Shown: positions 45,381-54,178 of the stretch, piece by piece
How the letters are laid out: every line of letters starts with the position of its first letter
Numbering within the stretch: the first letter of the stretch is position 1
Assembly: GCF_900116565.1 (NCBI RefSeq)
Contig: NZ_FPCJ01000001.1
Location: 1,714,540-1,778,539, forward strand
From: Thermoflavifilum thermophilum
GTDB lineage: Bacteria; Bacteroidota; Bacteroidia; Chitinophagales; Chitinophagaceae
Length of the DNA: 64,000 nucleotides
Direction of reading: 5' to 3'
Made by a program: the position numbers and the translations under genes
Notes under the pieces: generated by a model
Told to the model about the DNA's origin: nothing
Databases searched by the model: none
What the model saw: only the letters and a program-made list of their open reading frames with translations

Positions 45381-46781
45381 TCAATCCAGATTACCTACCA
45401 TTTTCATCGGATCCACCCACTCATCAAATTCTTCAGGCTTCACATATCCCAGTTCCACAGCGGCCTGTTTAAGGGTTTTGTGTTCACGATGCGCTTTCTG
45501 TGCAATCTCAGCTGCTTTGTAATAGCCAATTTTCGGATTCAGGGCCGTAACAAGCATCAATGAATTTTGCAAATGCCGTTGAATGTTTTCATGAATAGGT
45601 TCTATGCCAACTGCGCAACGATCGTTGAACGACATGCAGGCCTGGCCAATGAGTTTGGCTGAATGGAGAAAATTGTAAATAATCATGGGCTTGAACACAT
45701 TCAGCTCAAAATGGCCATTGCTACCACCCACATTGATGGCAACATCATTGCCCAACACCTGTGCTGCTACCATGGTCAATGCTTCACACTGGGTGGGATT
45801 TACCTTTCCGGGCATGATGGAGGAGCCGGGTTCATTCTCGGGAAGATGAATTTCGCCGATGCCACAACGCGGGCCCGAGCTAAGCATGCGGATATCATTG
45901 GCAATCTTCATAAGGCTTACGGCTACGGTTTTCAGGGCTCCATGGGCTTCCACAATCGCATCGTGTGCAGCAAGTGATTCAAATTTGTTTTCCGCACTTA
46001 CAAAAGGCAGTCCGGTGAGGCTTGCAATTTTCTCAGCCACTTTCACGGCAAAGCCCGGAGGCGTGTTGATGCCCGTTCCCACAGCTGTGCCGCCCAGTGC
46101 CAGCTCGGCCAGATGAGGCAGGGTATGCTGAATGGCGCGGATGCCATGATCCAGTTGCGACACGTAGCCGCTGAATTCCTGTCCGAGCGTAAGTGGCGTT
46201 GCATCCATGAAATGCGTACGTCCGATTTTCACTATTTTCCAGAATGCTTTTGACTTTTCAGCCAGCGTATCCCGCAGCTTTTGCAGGCCCGGCAATGTCA
46301 GCTCCACCAGCATTTTGTAAGCTGCAATATGCATGGCAGTAGGAAAGGTATCGTTGGATGATTGCGATTTGTTTACATCATCATTGGGATGAAGCACCTT
46401 GGGATAATCCGTGAGTTTGCCTCCCTGCAGCACGTGAGCGCGATTGGCAATCACTTCATTGACATTCATATTGGTTTGGGTGCCCGACCCGGTTTGCCAA
46501 ACCACCAGTGGAAACTGATCATCCAGTTTGCCCTCCAGTATTTCATCACACACCTTCGCTATGAGTTCGGCTTTTTCGCGGCTCAGCACTCCCAAATCCG
46601 CATTGGTCAGCGCTGCAGCTTTCTTCAGATACGCAAATGCACGGATAATTTCAATGGGCATACGGTTGATATCACGTGCAATGGGAAAATTTTCCAGTGA
46701 GCGTTCTGTTTGAGCACCCCAGTAAACATCTGCAGGCACCTTCACCTCGCCCAGTGTGTCTTTTTCAATCCGGTATTCCAT
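45381..46781 (-). CDS. fumC: Class II fumarate hydratase
   Basis: A 466-residue fumarase that interconverts fumarate and malate in the TCA cycle. '[22 protein letters not shown]' and the superfamily signature '[13 protein letters not shown]' with its catalytic Ser are intact. The start at 46781 (Met-Glu-Tyr-Arg) agrees with the family N terminus and with the TAACTTTG box just upstream; a longer frame from 46850 reads through that promoter. It stands alone. Confidence 0.96.
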   Translation of the reverse strand: MEYRIEKDTLGEVKVPADVYWGAQTERSLENFPIARDINRMPIEIIRAFAYLKKAAALTNADLGVLSREKAELIAKVCDEILEGKLDDQFPLVVWQTGSGTQTNMNVNEVIANRAHVLQGGKLTDYPKVLHPNDDVNKSQSSNDTFPTAMHIAAYKMLVELTLPGLQKLRDTLAEKSKAFWKIVKIGRTHFMDATPLTLGQEFSGYVSQLDHGIRAIQHTLPHLAELALGGTAVGTGINTPPGFAVKVAEKIASLTGLPFVSAENKFESLAAHDAIVEAHGALKTVAVSLMKIANDIRMLSSGPRCGIGEIHLPENEPGSSIMPGKVNPTQCEALTMVAAQVLGNDVAINVGGSNGHFELNVFKPMIIYNFLHSAKLIGQACMSFNDRCAVGIEPIHENIQRHLQNSLMLVTALNPKIGYYKAAEIAQKAHREHKTLKQAAVELGYVKPEEFDEWVDPMKMVGNLD

Positions 46782-46801
46782 GGCTGTTGATTTGAACGGT
46801 T

Positions 46802-46809
46802 CAAAGTTA
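46802..46809 (-). promoter_or_regulatory. -7 box for fumC
   Basis: TAACTTTG on the minus strand matches TAnnTTTG and lies 20 bases before the fumC start, deciding against the longer frame. Confidence 0.55.
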
Positions 46810-46974
46810 CAGGATATTTGGCTGCCTTGCATGGATGGAAATAACTGCAATCATGGAAGTATGAGAAGATGATTTTTCATGCAAAAAATGAAAGTTCATG
46901 TTATCTTTATTCAGATTCACTGCGGGATGCAGCTATGCTGCAGCTTCCTGTGGTGTGATTTGGATGATTGATAT

Positions 46975-47952
46975 ATGGCAAACATATTTGTAAGCGGGGG
47001 TACCGGATTCATTGGCTCGTATTTGGTAAAAAGATTAGTAGCGCAGCATCATGTGGTGCATGTATTATCCCGGCAGGCTCATGCTGCTGATATGCCACAG
47101 CTGCGCTGGTTTAAAGGTGATATCACTTCATGTGAGGCTGTGAAACGAGCCATGGAAGGCTGCGAATTTGCTTATCATCTGGCTGGCTATGCAAGAGCCT
47201 GGCATCGCGACAGGCAGTATTACTTTCAGGTAAATGCAGAAGGAACAAGAAATATCATGCAAGCGGCCATTGAAGCTCATGTGAAAAGAGTGTGCCTGGT
47301 TTCCACGGCCGGCATTCTGCCACCCGCTGAAAACGGATTGCCAGTACAGGAAACCATGCCTTTGCGTCCGGAACTGCATACCACATACGAGCGTTCCAAA
47401 TGGATGGGCGAGCAAATAGCCAGAAGCTATCAGGATCAGATTGAGCTGGTCATTGCTTATCCCACCAAGGTGTATGGCCCGGGCCCTGTGGATGAAAGCA
47501 ATTCCGCTACCCTCATGATGCGCGATTATTTGCTGGGCAAATGGCATGTGATTCCGGGAAATGGAAAAGGCACCATGGATTATGTGTTTGTAGAAGATGT
47601 AGCACAAGGCATTCAGTTAGTGATGAATAGGGGGCGGGCAGGAGAAGCTTATCTGTTGGGCGGTGAGCCGGCCAGCTATGACCGATTCTTTGATCTGTTG
47701 AGAAAACTCAGTCAGGTTCATCATCCTTTGTTTCATCTGCCAGTACCGGTTATTTACAGCATTACCGGTATAGAATGGCTAAAAGCAAAATTGGGATACA
47801 GGCCGTTGCTGACACCAGAATGGGTACGCAAGATTCCGTATGATTGGATCAAGAGCAGCGAAAAAGCCCGCCGCGAGCTTGGTTATCATGCGCGCAGCCT
47901 GGAAGAAGGCATGCGATATACGATTGACTGGTTACGATCCACATGTGTATAA
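46975..47952 (+). CDS. NAD-dependent epimerase/dehydratase family protein
   Basis: A 325-residue extended short-chain dehydrogenase. The Rossmann motif 'VSGGTGFIGSYLVKRL' opens the protein, with the active-site 'YERSKWMGEQ' (YxxxK). Sequence between resembles dihydroflavonol-4-reductase or 3-beta-hydroxysteroid-type reductases ('GCEFAYHLAGYARAW', 'NAEGTRNIMQAA'). It probably reduces or oxidises a hydroxyl or keto group with NAD(P); the substrate is unknown. A TATCTTTA box lies about 65 bases upstream, and a TGCAGC-TAT-GCTGCA hairpin lies in the leader. Confidence 0.87.
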   Translation: MANIFVSGGTGFIGSYLVKRLVAQHHVVHVLSRQAHAADMPQLRWFKGDITSCEAVKRAMEGCEFAYHLAGYARAWHRDRQYYFQVNAEGTRNIMQAAIEAHVKRVCLVSTAGILPPAENGLPVQETMPLRPELHTTYERSKWMGEQIARSYQDQIELVIAYPTKVYGPGPVDESNSATLMMRDYLLGKWHVIPGNGKGTMDYVFVEDVAQGIQLVMNRGRAGEAYLLGGEPASYDRFFDLLRKLSQVHHPLFHLPVPVIYSITGIEWLKAKLGYRPLLTPEWVRKIPYDWIKSSEKARRELGYHARSLEEGMRYTIDWLRSTCV

Positions 47953-48061
47953 GGCTTTACATGAATCATAAGTGCATGCAAAAGATTTATTCTGGTTAAG
48001 TAAAACGTGTTTTAGCCTCGTGAGGGCAAAATTTCATTTATATTCGAATAAACAACCCATT

Positions 48062-48871
48062 ATGCATGATCACACAACTCTCTGCTATGCTCTGATAACC
48101 GGTGCCAGTGCAGGTATAGGAAAGGCACTGGCAGAAGAATGTGCGCGTCGAAAATTTCCTGTTTTACTGGTAGCCTTGCCAGGCGATGACTTAGCTCGTT
48201 TGGCACAACAGATTCGGGATCAATATGGAGTGAAAACGGATTATCTGGGTATAGATTTTTTGGAGCAAGATAGTGTAATGCGGGTATGGGAGTGGTGCAG
48301 GGATCGGCATTATGCTGTTCGTCTGCTTATCAACAATATCGGCCTGGGGGGCAGGCATCATTTTGAAGAGCTGCAACCCGAGCAAATCACACAGATGATC
48401 CGGTTAAACATTCAGGTTACCACGCAACTCACGCGTGTCTTCATAGAAGACCTAAAGACACATCGCCCGGCTTATATTCTGAATGTAGGCAGTGCTGCGG
48501 GGTTTCTGCATGTGCCCTACAAGGCAGTGTATTCTGCGACCAAGGCATATATTTATTCTTTCAGCCGAGCTTTGCGCACGGAGCTCAGGTCACAGGGCAT
48601 TTATGTGTCGGTACTGTGTCCGGGTGGTGTTTCACATAAACAGGATCCGGTCGTACATCAGAAGATCAATGGCTGGCTTTTTCGGTCGGCCCATGAGAAG
48701 CCGGAATATGTGGCTCGTGTAGCCTTGGACGGGCTTTTTCAGCGCCGAAAAACCATTACGCCGGGCTGGATGTCTACCGCATATTACTGGCTCAGCCGCT
48801 GGATGCCGCCGGCCTGGCTGGATAAGGTCATGCACAGGTTGTTCGCCGAATCAGAAAAGAATTTGCTATAA
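48062..48871 (+). CDS. SDR family oxidoreductase
   Basis: A 269-residue classical short-chain dehydrogenase: 'LITGASAGIGKALAEECARR' at the N terminus, 'NNIGLGG', Ser in 'LNVGSAAGF' and the catalytic 'YSATKAY'. Substrate unknown. The ATG at 48062 fits the usual family start; an in-frame start at 47972 would add 30 unrelated residues. The gene has normal base composition (48 % GC in the line 48601-48660), and the AT-rich block begins right after its stop. Confidence 0.88.
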   Translation: MHDHTTLCYALITGASAGIGKALAEECARRKFPVLLVALPGDDLARLAQQIRDQYGVKTDYLGIDFLEQDSVMRVWEWCRDRHYAVRLLINNIGLGGRHHFEELQPEQITQMIRLNIQVTTQLTRVFIEDLKTHRPAYILNVGSAAGFLHVPYKAVYSATKAYIYSFSRALRTELRSQGIYVSVLCPGGVSHKQDPVVHQKINGWLFRSAHEKPEYVARVALDGLFQRRKTITPGWMSTAYYWLSRWMPPAWLDKVMHRLFAESEKNLL

Positions 48872-48940
48872 GTTAAGAAAATGTTTGAAAAAACATCTAA
48901 TTTAGAGAGCAGAAAATCTAATATTAGTTGATTATTTACA

Positions 48941-49633
48941 ATGGTAAAGTATAGATTTACTGCTTTTAAAGCGGTTGATGACCCAGATTCATGTTTCAGA
49001 TTTATAGAAGGTCATAAAAAGTTATTGGAGATTTATGGAATAAGTATGATAACTTCAAATACTCCTAATTGGGTATATCATGATAATACATATGTTATTT
49101 TGGTTGAATCAATCCCAGATAAAAGAGTTTTAGGTGGGGCACGGGTCCAATTAGTGGATGAAAGTATTGAGGTTCCTTTGATTGAAGCAGTAGGTAAAGT
49201 CGACCGAAGAATCTTTGATTTAGTTTTTAATCCACATTTTAAGACAGCTGAATTATGTGGATTGTGGAATTCTAAGGCTATGGCTATGAATGGTGTGGGT
49301 AGTCTGTATTTGGGTTGGACTGGAATAACAGTAGCTAGAATATTAGGAGTTCAGAAACTTCATGCTCTTTGTGCGCCAGCAACTGTTAAATATTGTTTAA
49401 GATTAGGGTTTACTATTCAGGAAACAGTTGGAAACAAAGGAATATTTAACTATCCAAAGGATAACATGATAGCTACAGTAATGACTGTTGAGGATTTAGT
49501 TAATCTTCCTACATCTGAAGAAGAAATCAGAAAAACAATTTTTGCATTATCGTTAAACCCAATTCAAAATGTAGAATATAATACAAGATTAGGTAGAGTA
49601 TTAATAGAGTATGTATTAAAAATAAAGCCATGA
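48941..49633 (+). CDS. GNAT/autoinducer-synthase-like acyltransferase
   Basis: A 230-residue cytoplasmic protein with a GNAT-like pattern. 'VLGGARVQL' (about 63-71) recalls the GGxRL strand of LuxI- and FeeM-type N-acyltransferases. 'AELCGLWNS' (103-111) corresponds to their conserved Glu-containing motif, and 'HALCAPATVKYCLRLGF' (141-157) is the acyl-donor-binding helix and LGF strand of GNAT proteins. It may join an acyl group from CoA or ACP to an amine to make a small diffusible compound (inference). Its stop overlaps the start of the E1-like gene (ATGA), implying translational coupling. The gene is AT-rich. Donor and acceptor are unknown. Confidence 0.55.
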   Translation: MVKYRFTAFKAVDDPDSCFRFIEGHKKLLEIYGISMITSNTPNWVYHDNTYVILVESIPDKRVLGGARVQLVDESIEVPLIEAVGKVDRRIFDLVFNPHFKTAELCGLWNSKAMAMNGVGSLYLGWTGITVARILGVQKLHALCAPATVKYCLRLGFTIQETVGNKGIFNYPKDNMIATVMTVEDLVNLPTSEEEIRKTIFALSLNPIQNVEYNTRLGRVLIEYVLKIKP

Positions 49634-50754
49634 GTAAATATTATAACCTTTCCGATTTTCTAGAAGTAGTTAATAATATTGGCGATGTAGATACGATTTA
49701 CTCTCCTATATTTTTTAAAATTGTAACGGATAAGGATCGTAAGTCATTACAGTATCTAATAGAATCATATCCCTGTATAAGAATTATCAATTCGATTAGG
49801 AATCAGGTTAATGAATTAATTAAATTAAGAAATCCTTCTAAGGAATTAGATGGAAATCAAATCGAAAGTATAGTAAATAAATTCTTCTCTGATAGAGACG
49901 AACTGAGTTATGGAGTATGGATTTTCTATCCGTGGGAGAACTTTTTAATACACTTACTCGAAGAGGAAGATTTTGTTGAAGTAAGGACATCTAGAAATCA
50001 GTTCAAAATTACGAAAGAAGAACAAGAGGTTTTTAGTAAAAAGAGGGTTGGTGTTATAGGTTTATCTGTTGGTCAATCTATAGCTGTAACTATGGCAATT
50101 GAAAGAATTTGCGGAGAACTCAGGCTGGCTGATTTCGATAAGATTGAGCTAAGTAATTTGAATAGAATAAAGACAAGTATAAAAAATTTATCGTTGAATA
50201 AATCAATAGTTGCAGCAAGGGAAATTTCACTAATTGATCCTTATATTAAGGTAATATGTTTTTGTGATGGGATAAATGAAAATAATATTGATGAATTTCT
50301 TTTGGGAAATAATAGTAAATTAGATGTACTTATTGAAGAGTGTGATAGTGTGGATATTAAAATTTTATCTAGAATTAAAGCTAAATTATATGGTATTCCC
50401 GTAGTAATGGATACGAATGATAGAGGAATGATTGATATTGAAAGATTTGACCTTAATAAGGATTATCCAATACTTCACGGGCTAATTGATAATTTAGATT
50501 ATAAATCTATTTCTAAATTGACAATTAAAGAAAAGATTAAAATACTTGGTCCCATCGCTGGCATAGAAAATATGTCGCCAAGAATGAAGTATTCGTTATC
50601 ACAAATTGGTAAAACAATCACTACTTGGCCTCAATTAGCTTCTTCCGTTATGCTAGGTGGGGCCATTGTTACAGACACTGTACGTCGAATATTTAATGGT
50701 GAATTTAAAAATTCAGGTAGATATTACGTTGATGTTGAGTCTATAGTAAAATGA
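49630..50754 (+). CDS. E1-like ThiF/MoeY-type adenylating enzyme
   Basis: A 374-residue protein. Residues 1-135 are a domain I cannot name, ending 'EVRTSRNQFKITKEEQ'. Residues 138-350 are an E1/ThiF fold: nucleotide loop 'RVGVIGLSVGQS' (139-150), Asp in 'LADFDKIELSNLNRI' (166-180), 'EECDS' (236-240) and 'DTNDRGMIDIERFDL' (261-275). From memory, the last motif and 'TWPQLASSV' resemble the Rv1355c/MoeY-type family, which in actinobacteria carries an additional nitroreductase-like domain absent here. No CxxC zinc pairs and no ubiquitin-like partner are seen. It probably activates a carboxylate as an adenylate. Both ends overlap neighbours by 4 bases. Confidence 0.65.
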   Translation: MSKYYNLSDFLEVVNNIGDVDTIYSPIFFKIVTDKDRKSLQYLIESYPCIRIINSIRNQVNELIKLRNPSKELDGNQIESIVNKFFSDRDELSYGVWIFYPWENFLIHLLEEEDFVEVRTSRNQFKITKEEQEVFSKKRVGVIGLSVGQSIAVTMAIERICGELRLADFDKIELSNLNRIKTSIKNLSLNKSIVAAREISLIDPYIKVICFCDGINENNIDEFLLGNNSKLDVLIEECDSVDIKILSRIKAKLYGIPVVMDTNDRGMIDIERFDLNKDYPILHGLIDNLDYKSISKLTIKEKIKILGPIAGIENMSPRMKYSLSQIGKTITTWPQLASSVMLGGAIVTDTVRRIFNGEFKNSGRYYVDVESIVK

Positions 50755-52973
50755 CAAGATTTCTACATATAACTTTTTTTGTTGTCTTTTTTTTAAACAA
50801 ATTATATTGTTTTCCAACATACCCACATGTAATTAATCTCACAGATCCTAATAAATTGATAAACATAGGGAATGATGTTTTTTATTTTGTTGATTCAAAT
50901 TCTTCGTACTCAATTAATGATATTATTTCAAAACAGGAAATAATATTTAAAAAGTCTACCTCCGAATATTTGAACTTTGGTATTTCTGGATATACTTATT
51001 GGATAATGTTTTCTATTGTAAATTCTACAAGAGAAAATAATTTGATATTAGATATTACTTATCCTACCATCGATACGGTTGATTTTTTTTATTTTCAAGA
51101 TGGTGTAATTAAAAAAATTTCAAAATATCAGTCTAACCTCAAATACTCTCAAATTCCAGGAGTTAATGCCCCTGATTTTTTGTTCTCACTTCATTTACCA
51201 ACGAATCAGTATTCAACCTATTACATTCGTTTGCATTCATATAAACAGCTCCAATTACCTATATTTATTGGTTCTATAAAGAGTGTTTTAAACCAGATTG
51301 GTATTAGAAATCTAATTTTTGGTATTTATGTGGGTATCATTATCATTATGATATTCTATAATCTATTTATTTATATCGTTACTTTGGATGATAATTATTT
51401 GTTTTATGTTATATATATCTTTTTTGTGGGACTTACTCAAGTAACGTTAAACGGATATGGGAATCTTTACATTTGGCCGAGATTTTATTATTTGTCTTTG
51501 AATTCTGATTTCATTATTCCTATATTAAATGGGTATGCTGCTATTTTGTTTATTAGAAATTTTCTCAATCTAAAGAATACATACAAACAAGGTGAATACA
51601 TACTTTATTTTATAGGAATTATTTATACTACATCACTTTTTCTTTTAATTACCAATTTGCGACTGCTTAGCTTTATTTTCTTACAGATAGCTGCTATGTT
51701 TGGTTCCTTTATTGCTATACTTTTGGGAATCAAAGTAGCATTTAGTGGATATAAACCCGCAAAATTCTTTTTACTTGCTCTTGGTGTATTTCTTACTTCT
51801 GTAATTGTTTTTGTTTTAAGAAACTTTAGTATTATTCCTTTTAATATGTTGACGTCTTATTCTCTTGAGATAGGCTCCTCACTTGAGACTATGCTACTTT
51901 CCTTTGCTCTTGCCGATAAAATCAATACCTATAAAGCTGAGAAAGAACAGGCTCAGCTGGCGGCGTTGTCGAAATCAGAAGAGGTGCGGATGATGCTCAG
52001 CCAGCAAAATTTTACCCTGGAACGCATGGTGAAAAAACGCACCGAAGACCTGGAGAAAGCTAACCTGGAGCTTCTTCAAACCCTTAAAAACCTGCAAGAT
52101 GCTCAGGTACAGCTTATTCAGGCTGAAAAAATGGCTACACTGGGACAACTTACTGCCGGCATTGCCCATGAAATCAATAACCCCATCAATTTTGTCAAAT
52201 CTAACGTGAAACCCCTTCAGATGGATCTGTACGATCTGATTGCCCTTATCCAGGCTTATGAAAAACAACTCCAGCTTTTGCTTCCTGCACATGCCATGGA
52301 AGAAATAGAAGCCATTAAAAAGAAAATTCATTATCCTGAATTGATTGACGAAATCCGCATTCTGCTGAAGGGTATTGAGGAAGGCGCAGAGCGTACGGCC
52401 GAAATTATCCGCGGATTGCGCATCTTCAGCCGCCTGGATGAAAGTGAACTTAAAAAAGCAGATATCCACGAATGCATTGACTCCACTCTTATTCTGCTTA
52501 ATAACTCTATTCCGGATGATGTAATAGTCGAAAAGCATTATGCCCAGCTGCCGCTTATTGAATGTTATCCCGGCAAGGTGAATCAAATGCTTATGAATCT
52601 GCTTACCAATGCTATCCACGCAATTAAAAGCAAACTCAAATCTTTACCGTCTTCAAACGAACAAACAAAAGAAAAACAAAAAATCATCATCACTACAGCT
52701 ATGGAACCTGATGGGCAGCACATCCGCATCAGTGTGGCCGATACCGGAACTGGCATGACACCCGAAATCAAACAAAAAATATTTGAGCCATTCTTTACCA
52801 CCAAGGAAGTGGGCGAAGGCACCGGGTTGGGTTTGCCCATCGTGTATAGCATCGTGGAAAAACACGGAGGAAAAATTTTTGTGGAAACTACCTATGGAAA
52901 GGGTTCAGAATTTATCATAATTTTACCCACAACCCCAAAACCGGTCGCGCAGACTCAGGAGGTGAGGGATTAA
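50751..52973 (+). CDS. 7TMR-DISM receptor histidine kinase (mosaic gene)
   Basis: A 740-residue receptor kinase. Signal peptide (1-20); extracytoplasmic ligand-binding domain of 7TMR-DISMED2 type (about 30-175); seven membrane helices (about 185-385) ending 'MLLSFALADKINTYKAEKE'; coiled coil (395-460); kinase core with phosphoacceptor His473 in 'GIAHEINNPINFV'; HATPase domain with 'MNLLTNAIHAI', 'VADTGTGM' and 'GEGTGLGLPIV'. DISM receptors sense extracellular small molecules. Base composition switches from about 20 % to about 50 % GC between 51840 and 51960, at the membrane/coiled-coil junction. The start overlaps the E1-like gene stop, tying the receptor to the putative synthesis genes. The receiver-kinase gene follows after 13 bases. 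Confidence 0.9.
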   Translation: MTRFLHITFFVVFFLNKLYCFPTYPHVINLTDPNKLINIGNDVFYFVDSNSSYSINDIISKQEIIFKKSTSEYLNFGISGYTYWIMFSIVNSTRENNLILDITYPTIDTVDFFYFQDGVIKKISKYQSNLKYSQIPGVNAPDFLFSLHLPTNQYSTYYIRLHSYKQLQLPIFIGSIKSVLNQIGIRNLIFGIYVGIIIIMIFYNLFIYIVTLDDNYLFYVIYIFFVGLTQVTLNGYGNLYIWPRFYYLSLNSDFIIPILNGYAAILFIRNFLNLKNTYKQGEYILYFIGIIYTTSLFLLITNLRLLSFIFLQIAAMFGSFIAILLGIKVAFSGYKPAKFFLLALGVFLTSVIVFVLRNFSIIPFNMLTSYSLEIGSSLETMLLSFALADKINTYKAEKEQAQLAALSKSEEVRMMLSQQNFTLERMVKKRTEDLEKANLELLQTLKNLQDAQVQLIQAEKMATLGQLTAGIAHEINNPINFVKSNVKPLQMDLYDLIALIQAYEKQLQLLLPAHAMEEIEAIKKKIHYPELIDEIRILLKGIEEGAERTAEIIRGLRIFSRLDESELKKADIHECIDSTLILLNNSIPDDVIVEKHYAQLPLIECYPGKVNQMLMNLLTNAIHAIKSKLKSLPSSNEQTKEKQKIIITTAMEPDGQHIRISVADTGTGMTPEIKQKIFEPFFTTKEVGEGTGLGLPIVYSIVEKHGGKIFVETTYGKGSEFIIILPTTPKPVAQTQEVRD

Positions 52974-52986
52974 AACAACCAAGTGT

Positions 52987-54087
52987 ATGCCTGCTGAACA
53001 CATCAGAATATTGTATGTGGACGATGAGGTCAATAATCTGGCTGCATTTCGTGCCACTTTCCGGCGTGATTACGATGTTTTTACTGCTCCCCATTTCGAT
53101 GAAGCCTATCAGATTCTTGAACAGGAGCAGCCCATTCATCTTGTGATTGCCGACCAGCGGATGCCCGGCATGACCGGCGTGGAATTCCTGACCGATATCC
53201 GCAAAAAATATCCGGATCCCTTGCGTGTGCTGCTGACAGCACATATGGACATGGAAGCCCTGATTGAAGCCGTGAACGAAGGCCGTATTTACCGGTATAT
53301 CCGCAAACCCTGGAATGAAGCCGAATTGCATAATACCATTCATAATGCTTATGAAATCTACACGACCCGCATGGAGCTGAGGGAAAAAATGCAGATGCTG
53401 GAAAAAACCAACGATGAACTGAGTCGCTTTATTTACAGCGTATCCCATGATTTACGCTCACCGTTAATGTCTGTGCTCGGCATTCTGAATCTGGCTAAAA
53501 TGGATCAATCGGTCATTGACCCGAATGGATACCTGCAGATGATTGAATCCAGCGTGCTGCGTCTGGATGATTTCATCCAGAAAATCATTGAATATTACAA
53601 GAATTCAAGGCTGGAAATTGAATATGAACCCATCAACTTCAGGCAACAAATTGAAGATACCATCGAGAGTTTCCGGCATCTGCATCTTAATGTGGAATTT
53701 AAAATTGATGTAGATCAACCTGTACCTTTTATTGGTGATAACTTCCGTATCAATGTGGTATTGAACAATCTGATATCGAATGCCATAAAATATCAAAAGC
53801 CCGATGAGCAAAATCCCTGGGTGGCAATACGGGTAAAAGTAAATCCCAGCCAGGCTGTAATTGAAGTATCAGACAATGGAATCGGGATTGTTCAGGAGCA
53901 TTTGCAAAACATTTTTAAAATGTTTTTCCGAACCAAAAGTTTGAATAAGCCAGGTGCAGGTATTGGATTATATATTGCCAAAGAAGCTGTCAGCCGGATG
54001 GGTGGTACGATTGATGTACGTTCCGTGTATGGTGAGGGTACTACATTTGTGGTATGTATTCCCAATCATCCGGAGCACGCACGGTGA
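52987..54087 (+). CDS. Receiver-histidine kinase hybrid (REC-HisKA-HATPase)
   Basis: A 366-residue soluble signalling protein. Receiver at the N terminus (acidic pair in 'YVDDE', phosphoacceptor Asp56 in 'VIADQRMPGMTG', Lys in 'YIRKPW'); then a HisKA helix with His154 in 'YSVSHDLRSPLMS' and a HATPase domain ('NLISNAIKYQ', 'VSDNGIGI', 'GAGIGLYIAKE'). It has no DNA-binding or membrane domain. It probably receives phosphate from the 7TMR kinase encoded immediately upstream and modulates its own kinase, passing the signal to a regulator elsewhere (inference). Composition is normal, unlike the sensor cassette. Confidence 0.9.
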   Translation: MPAEHIRILYVDDEVNNLAAFRATFRRDYDVFTAPHFDEAYQILEQEQPIHLVIADQRMPGMTGVEFLTDIRKKYPDPLRVLLTAHMDMEALIEAVNEGRIYRYIRKPWNEAELHNTIHNAYEIYTTRMELREKMQMLEKTNDELSRFIYSVSHDLRSPLMSVLGILNLAKMDQSVIDPNGYLQMIESSVLRLDDFIQKIIEYYKNSRLEIEYEPINFRQQIEDTIESFRHLHLNVEFKIDVDQPVPFIGDNFRINVVLNNLISNAIKYQKPDEQNPWVAIRVKVNPSQAVIEVSDNGIGIVQEHLQNIFKMFFRTKSLNKPGAGIGLYIAKEAVSRMGGTIDVRSVYGEGTTFVVCIPNHPEHAR

Positions 54088-54178
54088 AAGAATCATTTTC
54101 CCAATAACTAACTTCTGATCTTTTCAGCTGTTTTTTGTTTAAATGAAAAGGCATAAACTTGTGTAATAATCTTATTGC

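Larger units (their letters stand above)
48872..51945 (+). other. AT-rich 'synthase plus sensor' cassette
   Basis: From the stop of the SDR gene to the middle of the 7TMR kinase gene the DNA is sharply AT-rich. Hand counts of 60-base lines give 33 % GC (49201), 25 % (50161), 22 % (50881), 17 % (51361) and 23 % (51781), against 48 % at 48601, 43 % at 51901 and 52 % at 51961. Codons such as TTA, ATA and AGA dominate. It holds the GNAT-like gene, the E1-like gene and the sensor half of the kinase, joined by ATGA overlaps. No integrase, transposase or flanking repeat is seen. Acquisition or exchange by homologous recombination is inferred. Confidence 0.7.

Noticed and set aside
48872-51945. AT-rich block as an integrated mobile element
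   Set aside because: No integrase, transposase, terminal repeat or duplicated target is visible, the right boundary falls inside an intact gene, and the nearest tRNA (56926) is about 5 kb away with no partial copy seen.
51975-52619. Open frame of 214 codons antisense to the kinase core
   Set aside because: Lies opposite the HisKA/HATPase coding sequence, whose motifs are intact.
48941-52973. GNAT/ThiF/kinase genes as an anti-phage defence system
   Set aside because: E1-like proteins occur in CBASS and related systems, but no cyclase, effector nuclease, JAB protease or E2 is present, and the third gene is a receptor kinase, which fits signalling better.
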